Positions 1-10,914 of a DNA stretch of 64,000 nucleotides are shown one piece after another (the stretch's first letter is position 1; each line of letters opens with the position of its first letter). The position numbers and the translations under genes were made by a program. The notes below the pieces were generated by a model. That model was not told the origin of the DNA. It saw only the letters and a program-made list of their open reading frames with translations, and did not search any database. This stretch comes from Perkinsus olseni. Taxonomy: Eukaryota > Perkinsozoa > Perkinsida > Perkinsidae. The stretch lies in contig JABANP010000028.1 in the NCBI GenBank assembly GCA_013115135.1, forward strand, positions 62,001-126,000. The letters run 5' to 3'.

Positions 1-1104
1 CCGGGGTTCTCTTGTAGATGCGCTCGAGTTTTCAGGTGGTTGCGCAACTTCAACACTGGCAATAGAGACATCGCTCGAGAGACTGAGCTTGGTCCGGTCG
101 CGGAGCAGCAGGTCATCGTCGGTTCGCCATCGGTGTCATTACTACGTCTCCCAACTCTGAGGAATGTCTCAGGAGATCACGCGCATATCGATTGAGTACT
201 TTTTGTTCAGCGGGTCGGGACGAATCGAATACGTCGTACACTTTTGTTGTGCCCACAATGATACAGTCGTAGCTGTGGCTTCCCTCTTTTTCATCACCCG
301 GTCGGTGATTTCTTGCCCGGGTACAGGCCGGTGTTGCGTTCAGTTGGCTTCGGGATAATCATTTTCGGGAATCTACTTGCCTCTAAATGCCGATGTCTCG
401 AGCCGTTGTGAATGATTTGGCCGAGTATAAAGGAAAGAGATTAACGAGACAGATACACAGACATCCCTCAATACACATGACCGATCCTCTCCCTCAAGCA
501 AGTTATCCTGGCTCATCGCAAGGCCCTGCGAGAGGAAAATTTGCTCGATCACGGCCCACACGCGAGCCCAATTCCCGGAAAAGAGTCGCCCCGGGGGTTC
601 AACCGTTTGAGTTGGAATTGGACTCCTGGGACTCGTGATTGGTTTGTACAGTTGTTGGATGCAACTGGACGGGCTCTCAAGTGCAAGCCAAGAACCGGAG
701 CGCTACAGAGCCTCAGCCTAGCTGCCATAACGAAGTCTGGTCAGGAGCTCCTAGACGAGAAAGCGTGAGCCACATGATGCGGCGACTTCGTTGCGGTCGG
801 CCCGCAACGGACCCCATCGAGGTGGAAATTTACACACATGCCGTGAACGTCACGGATCCGAGAGGGAAAGCATACGAAGGAACATACTCATAATTTTCCT
901 CGATCATTGCAATGCATTGCAGGAATAAGGCAGTAGCCTATCTCGTACGACCCCACTATTAGCATCCCACGTTAGTATCACCAACACAAGCAGAATTGAT
1001 GCTAGCAGACGATTAAAATAGGTGCACTGTGAGATGAAATTTACGAGCGGTATCTCTTCGGTCATGAGCTTCGTTCGAGTCGCACCAGCCGAAAAACGTG
1101 GTGA
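1..1104. other. No confident gene; weak coding-like stretches
   Basis: I see no family I recognise here. Three plus-strand stretches read plausibly: a frame after the AG near 35 that runs to a stop near 216, an 83-residue open frame at 387-638, and an overlapping frame ending at 768. The last two overlap in different frames, so at most one can be real. None has a conserved motif. The first could be the 3' end of a gene starting outside the window. The stretch from about 900 to 1104 shows nothing and is probably the 3' flank of the minus-strand gene that follows. Confidence 0.3.
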
Positions 1105-1700
1105 TCAGCATCCTCCCTTGAAGTCTATCCGACCGTGGGTATCGTAGAAGTCCTTCCCTTCCTTATTGACAGGGTCCGCCTCGCGATGAAAGGTTAATGG
1201 GCCAGCCTTCTCCTACATACACCATCAACACACACAGGATGCCTCAACCTACTTTCCCCGGCATATGAAAATCAGTATCGTGTTTGTTGTCGGTAAGTTG
1301 CTGCCACTCAGAGAGGATTTCTAACCGGTACGCCTCAGTTTTCGCGAGATCGTCCTGAGGGGAGATCAGCACTACGCTAGCCCCGACTCGCATTGGAGTC
1401 TCACCTGAAACCCGGGCAAATTCTTGAGCTTTCTCTTCAGTTCAGAAGCTCTCATCCCTCTCGGATCAAGCGGCGTCGCCACCATCATGTCCACATCAGT
1501 ATACTTGTCAAATAGGGCCTCGCACAGCGAGCAGCATGCGGCGCATCCCGCGGTAGTAGCACGCAGGAAGCCTCACCTTTGCAAGAACCGCTGGCCCACT
1601 TCCGAAAGTCAATCTGGGTACGGAGGTCGTGCAGAGTTGCCGAGCGAATCGCTGCATCATCGGTGGAACTCCGATAAAAAACGTCTGCGAGAGACGACAT
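1105..1700 (-). CDS. Small hypothetical protein, multi-exon
   Basis: I do not recognise this protein. Read on the minus strand from ATG at 1700, four coding blocks join in frame through three short introns (about 40-50 nt) with GT-AG ends and finish at a TGA at 1105-1107. The blocks are a start reading MSSLADVFYRSSTDDAAIRS, a middle with DKYTDVDMMVATPLDPRGM, a block with AYRLEILSEWQQLTDNK, and an end reading DFYDTHGRIDFKGGC. The product is about 145-150 residues, charged and without a membrane segment. Support is the phase consistency of the introns and the amphipathic, non-repetitive composition; the first intron has a non-ideal donor, so its limits are uncertain. It lies about 100 bp downstream of the UBX gene on the same strand. 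Confidence 0.5.
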
Positions 1701-1797
1701 ATCCCGTGACTTACACCAACAAAACGGGCGTGCAAATAGAAACTGGATCAGCTTGTAACGGTATATAAAACAGTGTCACACAACTAGTGCGATGAAC

Positions 1798-3973
1798 TCA
1801 GTGGGCTTCGTCGAACTGAGGATCTTCTTCAGGATCGATGGGAGCGATCATGACCACAGCGTTGGGGGCAAGCCCCATGTCCTGACAACACGGTGATCCG
1901 ACGATAATCCCTCCTCAAAACATGATGTTCTCACCTTCAGGGTTCTGTCCCGCTTCCCACGGAGCTTGGTCACTGGGAATGCCGTGCTAAGCTCGAAGTA
2001 CCTGAAGGACCACTCACGGACCTCCAGTTGAATCTCGCAAATACCCGAGACTGTCTTCCTCCTCTTCCTCGTTCTCTTTGCCCTGCGTCGAATCATCCAC
2101 ACAAACGTCAGCCCAGTCGTAAAGGTCTGCTACGGTGGCATCGGCCAAGAACTTCCGATCGAAGCGCTGAGGCACGACCAACGTACTAATAGACGAGCTT
2201 TCGAGTAGCGACCCTCTCCCTCCTGCCCCTGTCATTACTACCTTCCCGCTGGGCATCTTCAAGACGATATGCGCAGCACTTTGACCGGCGGCTGGCTGTG
2301 CCATAGCCTCCACTCGTCGTCGCGCATTCTGCCGGCGTCTCTGTATTTTCTGTGTCCGATCCATCTCCTCCTTGGCCTCCCGCTGGGCCCCTATTTCCAC
2401 CACTACTCCCCAACAACCATACTCATCATCATACCACTTACTTTCTTCCGCCTCTTTGCGGTTCCTCTCCGCTTCTCTATCCTGGGCAAGGGCCTCCTGG
2501 TACCTATCACCACAGTAATCTATGGTAACCAGAATGCCAGCATTACTCCTGGTCCTGCTGCTGCCTCAGCTCCCGATCCATCTGTTGTTGGAGCCTTACT
2601 GCCTCGACTCTACTCCGCATCTGATTCGTCCCTCTCTACCCACTCGAGTGCTCCGCAATGCCTACCTCATTCTGGTCTTCAACGCACTTCAGAAGGAGCC
2701 CCGTAACTTGCTCCACTGAGCATGCGCTGTCGCCTTGCAGTACTCCACTCACACTGAATGACAGAGTAGACTTGGAGTCAGCGGGCAAGGATCCACTGGG
2801 CTCACCGGAGTTCCGAGTCTGGCTCAACTGCTGTCTGTGGACCCGTTGTGGAGCCTCCGGCTGCCTTGGGCATCAGAGCACAAAGGTACGGGAAGCTGCG
2901 AGCACGCATCACCTGAGAGCGGCAAGGCGTGGAATTTCATGGCGCGCGAAAAGTATTACCCTGTAGGCCAGAGAGTAGCCTTGGGCTGTACCACAGTCAA
3001 CGCCCCAAAGAACGAAGTTCTCATCCAGTAGCTGAGCAAAAGCAGAAGATGATGCCATCTGCCCCACCACCATCGTCATGCTAGGTACTTCCCGGATGGT
3101 CGAATCGCCCTGAAGAATATCCGACTTGAACTTATTCTCGTCCCTTCAGAGTAATGTGGCCCCGAGTTGTGCAGGTAGACGAAGAGGAACTTCGTCGACC
3201 TCTCCGCAGTAGACAGGGCCTGAGGACAGCGACGAGGATAGGCTGTTGGTTGTATGATATATGAAGTACTACTTGGGAGAAGGTACCTTCAAAAAACCGG
3301 GGGTGGGGTCTGGTGTCACCACCCTTCTCTAGCCACTGATTGAAGTTGTACACGGTGGTACCAGCCAAGCCAGATGTGAAGAAGCTCCAAAGACCCTGGA
3401 CATGATGATAACATTCGGAGATTAATCACAGGACCGATCACCTTGAAGCAAGCTCCGAAGAAGCCAAAGCATTTGGCGAACAAGGAGGCGACAGCTGAAA
3501 GGACCGAGCGCCACCACGGTCGCTGCTGTTGAGGTCCTCTGCCTCCAGCTGGCTCGTCTTCCGTGGCACCAAGAAGGGGGGTGGTGAGGGATGGATCTGA
3601 ACTCGGCAGGTATATCTTATCCCCACTGCCGATATTAGAGTACCAGATGATGGCCTTGTAGGGGCTACAACCCTCCTAGTGGGAGTGTAGTCAGACCTGT
3701 TGTGCCCTGATGACGACGACGACGCTGCCGCTGGGATGGCCGAGGAACTGATCACCAACAAACCTCCGAAGGACTGATCGAGCAAGCTGCACCCTCGTCC
3801 AGGTAGTACCTCGGCTGTGCTGCGGCCTCGTCGTTGTTGGCTAGGTGCAACGTGACTGCCCTCTCAACATCATAATCACACACCTCCAGGAGCTGCCTGG
3901 CTCTGTCGGCTGGGATGTTAGCGATCTCAGCGACTTGGGCTACAGCCGCGTCGTGATCACTCGCCGCGACCAT
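1798..3973 (-). CDS. UBA-UAS-UBX domain protein (FAF2/UBXD7-like p97 adaptor)
   Basis: This is a likely cofactor of the p97/Cdc48 segregase in ubiquitin-dependent degradation. The N-terminus from ATG 3973 is a UBA-like helical domain (IPADRARQLLEVCDYDVERA). The middle holds a thioredoxin-like UAS domain, visible as GTFSQVVLHISYNQQPILV and, in the next exon, FVLWGVDCGTAQGYSLAY. A basic coiled coil (EAKEEMDRTQKIQRRRQNAR) leads into a C-terminal UBX domain with RFDRKFLADATVADLYDW, then YFELSTAFP, then GLAPNAVVMI, and a TGA at 1798-1800. The UBX domain is cut by two introns: one near 2009-2051, best read as a 43-nt GTATTT...CAG intron, and one of about 53 nt just downstream. Domain order matches the FAF1/FAF2/UBXD7 group; no hydrophobic hairpin is obvious, so UBXD7 is as likely as FAF2. 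Confidence 0.85.
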
Positions 3974-4272
3974 AATTTTCCGAATTCAAAACTAAGTCAG
4001 CTCACCCCTGACCCACTTCCCTCGACAGTCCCCACTCACTTACTCTCAACACAACCTCTACAGCACAAGGTCCACAGCAGAAACGAGTGTGCCGTCGGAA
4101 ATGCTACCGTTGGTGATGTGAAGGAAAACCGAAACGAATGGATGGCCGTGAGGCCCCCTTGCAGTAGTAGGAGATCAGCGCGCATTTTAGGGCAGTCTTG
4201 GTGGCTCTGTCAGTAGTAGTAGCGGTACTTGATAAATTACATGGTCTAGCGGAAGGCGGGCGTTCATCACCA

Positions 4273-6725
4273 TCACTCAACAATCTGGTGGGCCTTGGCC
4301 TTGAGCTCCTCAGCCTCATGCCGCTGCATCGTGTCCACGTCACCTTCATAGTGCGCCAGCTTCCAGTTGAGGATGGTATCAGCCAGACCCTTAGTCAGCT
4401 TGTTAGCACCTACACGAGAGAGCAAAGGTCTTTCCCAAGACGCCATACTTGTGCAACTCACCAGAGCCGAAAACTGCAGCCTGGTAGGCCAGGACCAACT
4501 TGCTCATCTGTCTTCCAGAGAACCCATCAGTCCTCTTGGCAACCTCGTCAAGGTAGGAGGAGTCGATGCTCGGGTCGACCTAAAAGATACACCCTGGCAG
4601 CTTCTCCGACCTAGAAGCCTGTCTACCTCGATAACCTTGCCGGCCTTAGTAGGCTGACGGATGTACTCGTCCATGAACAAGTCAAGCATCTGGCGACGCT
4701 GCTCAACCTCAGGAAGAGGGAACTCGAACTGTTCATCCACACGATCGAGTACTGCACGATCCAGGACCTGTGAAGAGGGGTGAGAGAAATTTTTGCTTTG
4801 CTCCGCCGTCGAAAATTACCTCTCGAACGTTCGTGGCTAGGACGACCATGAATTTATCGTTTTCAGTACCAGTGTGGGCGAGGAAGGTCGAAAGGACGTT
4901 ACGGGCATCCTCGGACATGTTACCTGAAGAACGAAAGTTACGGTACGACCAAAACGGCGACGAAAATACTAGTATTACTAGAGCTGGACATGCGGCCGCG
5001 TCTGAGGAAGGCATCAGCCTCATCGATAAACAGAATGAGTCCCTTCTTGCTGGTGTTGGCCCATGCGAAGAGGCGGTTCATCTCATCAACCTGGCAAGCA
5101 TTCAATAGGGAATCCGCTCAGACTACAATAGGACACCTACCGCATCCTTTCCGAGCGGGCCAACATCACCACCGGTCATGATGGCGTAGTCCAGGCCAGA
5201 CTGACGAGCTAGTGTACGGGCGAAGAGAGTCTTACCAGTACCTGTGGTGACACGAGTGCCATCATCACACGCCGAGGAGCTCGGAGCTTACCCGGGGGTC
5301 CGTAGAGCATAAGATGTCGGAAGGGCGTGCCGTTCTTCTTGGCATTGATGATGGAGTTGGTGGTCCACTGAAGACGCTCAGCCAACTCATCCTGAAGTAC
5401 TATCTTCTCCATCATGTTGGTGCTAGCGGGTCGACCCAGACCTGACCAATAGTAGAGTGTCCCATCACCGCGACGATCACCGACATTACCGAGAGCCCTG
5501 CTCCAGGATTTACGACTAGTCTCGCGGACCAGCGGGGGCTTGCCGAGCCTCTTCTCCAAGAGGTTGCCAGCGACCTTAGTGCCGGCCTTGGCAGTGTAGA
5601 TACCCAAAGCAACAGCAGTAAGGCCGGTGACCAAAGCGGTCATCTTGGTCTTATCATCAAGCAGTGATCGGAAGCCCGAACCTGATGGATGATCGTGCCA
5701 ACCCACTGTGTAGCTTTACCAATCTACCAAGGGAGCCGAGCGTGGCATTGATGGTGTCGAGCTTGGTCTTGCGCTCCTCAGCTGCCTTAGCGCGCATGGA
5801 CCGCAGGTGGACCTAGTAGTCCACAGCAGTCACCAATCGCCTCAACAATAGCATCATCATGATTACATCAACATTCTCACGCTCCTGCTTGATACGGCCA
5901 TCGGCCTCGGCCTGGGCCCGTGCTACATCATTGTCACGCTGCAGCTTCATTTGCTGAAGAGGAGCAAGCAGAGTACTTCCCCTCCCTGAGCTAACAGATG
6001 GCTACCTCCATCAGCGTGCGACGCCGAGACTCTTCAACCTCCACGTCATTCTTCTTGCGAATTTCTTCTTGCCTGTAGGTGGCGAGGTGATGGGGAGAAT
6101 GGCGGAGCGGAGGCTTCACCTCAAAAATTGTTGATGTTGCTGAGCCAACCAGTCCTCGTTCTGCTTCTGCTGATCGGCTAATTTCTTCTGATAAAGTTCC
6201 GACTCTAGTTGCGCCTTATACCTGACCACAACCTCCGTTTCTAAACAGCATCCGACACTACTCCACCTACTGTGAAGTCCTCCGCTCCTGATCTTGCTGC
6301 TCGGCGATGGTCTTGCGCTTCTCCTCGGCTTCGACCTACCATAGCCCAGCTGGCCACGAACACTCCCAACCTCCCCTCTAGGCTACCTGAGCCCTTTGAA
6401 GGCCCATTTGTGTCCGCTGTGTTTGGGACTTCTCAATTTCAGTTTGGAATTCCTTCTGTTTACTCTGCTCCTGCAGCTTGATGATCTCGAAGGCCTTGGT
6501 GGCATTCGGGTGATGAATCCAACTCCTTCAACGCCTTAGCACCTACCAACGACCAGTAGGCTCATACCACTCCATCCCCGTTATCAATCTACCTCTCTCT
6601 AAGGCGGTGGGATCGAACTTGCCGGAGATGGCATCAGTAGTCGGATCGCCACTGCTTGAGGACCCGCTAGAGGCGGCCACTGCAGCCGAGGGCTTCTTAT
6701 TCCCGGATGACGATGGGAAGAACAT
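4273..6725 (-). CDS. ATAD3: ATAD3-type mitochondrial AAA+ ATPase
   Basis: This is an inner-membrane mitochondrial AAA ATPase linked to nucleoid organisation, cristae and lipid handling. ATG at 6725 opens a low-complexity Ser-rich start followed by the family hallmark [10 protein letters not shown] long Gln/Glu/Lys-rich coiled coil spans roughly 6530 down to 5750. Then come the transmembrane helix ([19 protein letters not shown]) and the conserved [13 protein letters not shown]. The AAA module shows Walker A split by an intron (YGPPG / [11 protein letters not shown]), [14 protein letters not shown], Walker [13 protein letters not shown], sensor VVLATN, and [12 protein letters not shown] with arginines. 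The C-terminus ([21 protein letters not shown]) ends at 4273. At least five short introns interrupt it, all with consistent phase and no frame anomaly. Length and order match animal and plant ATAD3. Confidence 0.93.
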
Positions 6726-7032
6726 TTACTACTACTAACCTGCCATTATTACCACCTTTACCCCAGCCGGTGTCTAAGATGCCGTATCCCAGCTCAACGC
6801 TTCGGCAGACCTCGCTGTGCAGGATTCTACTAGCGTTTCCACCACGCTACCTCTCCGTTTGCTGAAGTGGAGTCAGCCACTGTACTACCGGAATTTTTTT
6901 CATCACAACCTTCCCGTTAGCCGCGGCCTTGCCGAGGCAATTAGAACCCCAACCGAATGACGGTCCTAGTATGGTGCTCCCAGGTAAGAGCTTGCCAAGT
7001 TCATCACACGGCATCGCACTGAAATCACATCG

Positions 7033-7057
7033 CGCGCGCCATTCTAATCGATTATCA
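7033..7057 (+). promoter_or_regulatory. Shared divergent-promoter element, copy A
   Basis: This copy reads CGCGCGCCATTCTAATCGAT followed by TATCA and contains the palindrome TAATCGATTA. It lies between ATAD3 (minus, ATG 6725) and the Mei2-like gene (plus, ATG 7532). It matches copy B at 18831-18855 at 23 of 25 positions. The role as a promoter element is inferred from position and repetition only. Confidence 0.5.
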
Positions 7058-7531
7058 TCGACAGCAATTGCATCACTCCTCAAGTTGAGTATTGCGAGTT
7101 GTGGTTCTAGCGGGGTGCTATCAAAGGCGGCGGAGGGTCGTGCACTGCTAGCGATAGTGGCTGTAACAAAATTTCTTTTTTTCGATAGGCTTCAATCGCC
7201 TTGCCTCGTTGGTAGGCCGTGTAACAGCTGCGGGCGAGGTATTCCCGAAAGTGCGCTGATGGCCTTCACTTTTCTTAGAAGGCCATCGGCAGTGATGTGA
7301 CTGAGTAAGAGCCGATAGTCGGTGGATAGGCGGTCTTGGACTTGAGGCGAAGCGTAGTTTTTGGTTTCCAAGACTCCTAATGAGTAGTGGTAGTAGTACC
7401 AATTCCAAGGACAGTTTCCCTCCTCAGCAGTACAGTACTGATGCTGGGGTTACTGCCACTGGGCTTGCCACAATGGTGGGGTACAGTAGGAGCGGTGGCG
7501 CTGTTGATGATGGTCGTGGTGTTAGGCTACT

Positions 7532-10206
7532 ATGAAGAACACTTTCCTTGACTTTGGCGCTCCGGCGCCGGAGGTTAACCTACGGCAGAGGTCCAAGACC
7601 TTGCCCGTAGTACCCAACATGAAGGAGCTCTTGCAAAGCTCTCTCGCTAAAGGGGTGAGTAGCGAAGATGCCGGACACCTGTTTTCCATCATCATGGTTA
7701 GGCCCTGCACCATACGAGCTTCGACGAAGAGGAAGAGGAAGAGGAGGAAGAGGATGACGATCATACTGAGGTTGATGCGGACTACACTGTAAGCGTGTTG
7801 TCCTATCGAGGTGTGTCATGTTCTTAGTACAGGTTCTTACACCGCCAGAGAGAACTGCCTTATCACCATCTGGGCGTGATGATCCTGCGAGGTCAGCAAG
7901 CCCAGACCGATTCCCGAACGCCCCTACCTTCATTTGCTCAGGTCCTGCCGGCCAGAGGCGGCCATCGGGGCACACCTCTCCAAGCCTCTTCCCAATCCGT
8001 CGTCATCATCATCGGCCACTATTGACCAGCTCATTGCCATGCAGCTTTTAGCCACCCTACAAACGCAACAACTACAGCAGGGGTCGACGGGCGTCCAATT
8101 CGGCCTCGGCAGCAGTCCCTGGCGGAGAGGACAGGTGCCGCTGGGGAAGGGGGATCTCGAATGTGTGGTTTTCTCCCTACTCTGATGTATCTTAGGCTAA
8201 TGATTGCGGTGTCGAGTCCGACGATGACTTTCCCCATCTCAGAGGAGTCTTCCTCGCTGGGTGGCTCAAGAGGTCGGGACTACACCTTAGTGGATCTCGA
8301 CAAGGAGGTGATGCCCGTCGCCACGCGCTGGTCTTTGCTTATCATCCTCTTCAGATCGACGTATCGCCGCGCAAGCCTCGCGGCCACGGCCTCCCGCAGT
8401 CTGGGGCTCCTTCGAACTCGGTTCCTGCAAGAAACAACAGTAGGAGTAGCTCGGCTGCTGTGGGCTGGCTGTATGATTTGTGCAGGTGGTGGTACTCCCA
8501 CTAATGATACTGACAAGACAACTGTCATGTTACGGAATATTCCTAACAAGTGCGCGTCTCGACCTGCCCCTTCCCGGACGACCGTCTCTGTCGTCTCAGG
8601 TACACTCAGAGGATACTCCTCAACTCCATCGATGGCCGAGGCTTCGAAGGGACATACGACTTCTTCTACTTGCCTATCGACTTCCGCAACAGATGCAATC
8701 TCGGGTAACTTGCCTCCGTCTGCTCCATGGTTCTTCCTGTACGGCATCTCGTCAGGTATGCTTTTATCAATTTTACCACAAACGAATCGGCAGTTGCCTT
8801 TACCCACTCTTTCAACGGCTATGCTCTTCCAGCATTCAAGTCTACCAAAGTTTGTGAGGTGTGTCAGGCTCGCCGCCGTCCGCAGTCAGTACGCCTTCTC
8901 TATTGCCGTAGGTATGCTGGGCCCGAGTCCAAGGCTTAGAGGCCAACGTCGAGCATTATCGCAACTCCCCAGTGAACGAGATGCCCCATAATGAGTATAA
9001 GCCCATGCTTTTCGCTCAAGGTGGGAGAGTATTAGTATGTGCTACATAGTTGACGAGCTTCTTCAGGTCATCCGGTGGAGTTCCCTCGTCCCTTGTCGGC
9101 AGCAGACAGTGGCGATCAGAAGCTGGTCGTGCATCAGACGCCACAGCACACGGGAGGGTGAGGGGTGGATGTCGTTTTTGCCGTTGATTGTTTTGATATC
9201 TGCAGGGGTATCTTGCAGCCGCCACCATCGCAAGTCAACCCACAGCAAGGTAGCAATGCGACCTCCATTGTAATCTGCCAGCATGTCGGTAAAGATACCG
9301 TTGGCAACTCGAGTAGCAGTGGCGCGGCAATGATTCGGAGAAATAAGATCTTTATCGGCGGTCTGTCGGTCACCAGCACGAGCGAGGCTATACGCCAGCA
9401 TTTCCAGCAATGGGGCCGGGTCACCGAGGCCGCGGTCATAACTGATAAGAAAACTGGTAAGGGCGAACTAGTGGTCGCGAGTATCATCATGGGCTTCCTC
9501 AGGACAATCCCGTGGCTTCGGTTTCTGCACTTACGCTCACGATGTGCCTGATGAAGTGCTGACGGCTGAGCATTGGGTGGATGGTCGGAACATCGGAGTC
9601 CGGATATACGCTAGCGGCCCCCCGACACAGACTAGTAGGCTCGAACAGGGTGTCGTGTATTCACCTTGGTGCTCTCAGGCGCGGTTACTAGAGTTGTTCA
9701 ACCTGACTTGGGCTTACCCCAAGAAGTGGTAGCAGCAGGTGGACCTCTTCAGTCCGTAAGAATCACCGAGGGCTTCTCGTGACAGGTTCTGCATTGCTTC
9801 CTCAGGGTTCGGTGAGGAGAGATTACTTGAGCCTGTTGGCTCCGCACGCACCGTCGCTATCACCAACGTCTTTCTAAGCGAAGCGCAAGATTTTGAAAGT
9901 TGCTATTACTTCTACTACTACTGAGAAGCCCATGACCAAGCATCTTTGCGTCAAGTGAATATTTCTGTCATTTATCATGAGCCGTCCATTCAGACGGGAG
10001 TGGTTCGGAAGCACCAGCTGCATTCGACGTCTTTCCGCTACCATTATAATGTCGGGCAGCAATCTAGTTTTTTTTGCGTTGACATCTTGTATTTTCCGTA
10101 GCACTCAGCCCAGAGCTCTATTACCATCTAGTTCTACTACCACCCTCAGAGGGTTTAATATTGGTTTCAGTATGTGCAACACAACAACAAACCAATGTTG
10201 GGTTGA
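7532..10206 (+). CDS. Mei2-like RNA-binding protein with an additional C-terminal RRM
   Basis: Mei2-type proteins bind RNA and control meiosis or cell fate in yeast and plants. From ATG 7532 an N-terminal segment (RQRSKTLPVVPNMKELLQSS) leads to a long acidic run and Ser/Gln-rich linkers. The diagnostic Mei2 RRM follows near 8505-9020: DKTTVMLRNIPNK, then YTQRILLNSIDGRGFEGTYD, DFFYLPIDFRNRCNLG, YAFINFTTNESAVAF, and the tail WARVQGLEANVEHYRNSP. Introns of about 50 nt fall between these pieces in consistent phase. The frame then runs on through PVEFPRPLSAADSGDQ into a second RRM of hnRNP/Musashi type (KIFIGGLSVTSTSEAIRQHF, then GFGFCTYAHDVPDE) near 9332-9630. The extreme C-terminus is uncertain: a TGA at 9780 may lie in an intron, and the last exon probably ends QHNNKPMLG at 10204-10206. 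Confidence 0.8.
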
Positions 10207-10318
10207 TAGTCGGCACAGTTGGTTGACAAATTTTCACGACTTCCCGACGTCCGCCGAGTCGAGCCCGATGTATCTACCATGAAAGTAGTTCGCACTGGCG
10301 CACTAGGACCTTTCCGGC

Positions 10319-10900
10319 CTACCTGGTCTGGCCCGATAGCCTCTCCTGAGACCCAGTTAACCTAGGGGCGAGCTGTTTGGCACACTCGGGGCTGAGCAGC
10401 TCCGTGCACGTTATGGCTCGTGGCAGCAGGCGAGGGTTGGTCAGATCTGCAGTGACCGAAGTAACGCAACAGCCGGACACATCATGCGTGCTACCTCCAT
10501 CATCAGGGAAGAGTCGTGCTTTCGAAGTTCCGTAGGGCTGCAGGCCTTCCATTACAGCGAAGCTCCGTGGGTAGTCGGCACGTAGACGACTCATCTTCAA
10601 GGGTGGACCTTAGGCTGGTCACTCCTCGATGCACATGCCGCCCAGGGTGCCCGAAGGCCCTGAGTAACTTCGCGATGGAGTTTAATAAACGTGATCGAGA
10701 TACAAGTTTACCTTACGCCCCGCTGTTGTTAGCACAAGAGGCTTGAGACCAGTGGCCAAGCCAAGATACGCCTCGTCGTATCGGGGATAGCTCTGCTCGT
10801 ACAGCGTACCATCTCCGAACAGGCCTCCCTTGGGCTTGCCTGATGAGGTCTCGTACTACTTGTCCGTAGCGACAACGCAAATCCATGTGAGACAAGTGTT
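10319..10900 (-). CDS. Coding-like minus-strand fragment, unassigned
   Basis: I do not recognise this product. Two minus-strand stretches look coding: PKGGLFGDGTLYEQSYPRYD continuing to GLATGLKPLVLTTAGRK near 10860-10730, and a 93-codon frame at 10319-10600 with RADYPRSFAVMEGLQPYGTS. A plausible GTAAAC...CAG intron separates them. Phase does not let me join this cleanly to the ARM-repeat gene that ends at 10915, although a GTAAGG donor sits exactly at that gene's apparent stop. It may therefore be the true 3' end of the ARM gene or a separate small gene. Confidence 0.35.
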
Positions 10901-10914
10901 CTAACCCATGGCCC

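Noticed and set aside
2017..2032. A 16-nt intron (GTGAGTGGTCCTTCAG) in the UBX domain
   Set aside because: A 43-nt intron starting at GTATTT (about 2017-2059 on the minus strand) ends at the same acceptor, keeps the frame and matches the usual intron size here.
8161..8991. 276-codon plus-strand open frame
   Set aside because: It overlaps the Mei2 RRM in another frame; the RRM frame is supported by many conserved residues and splice sites.
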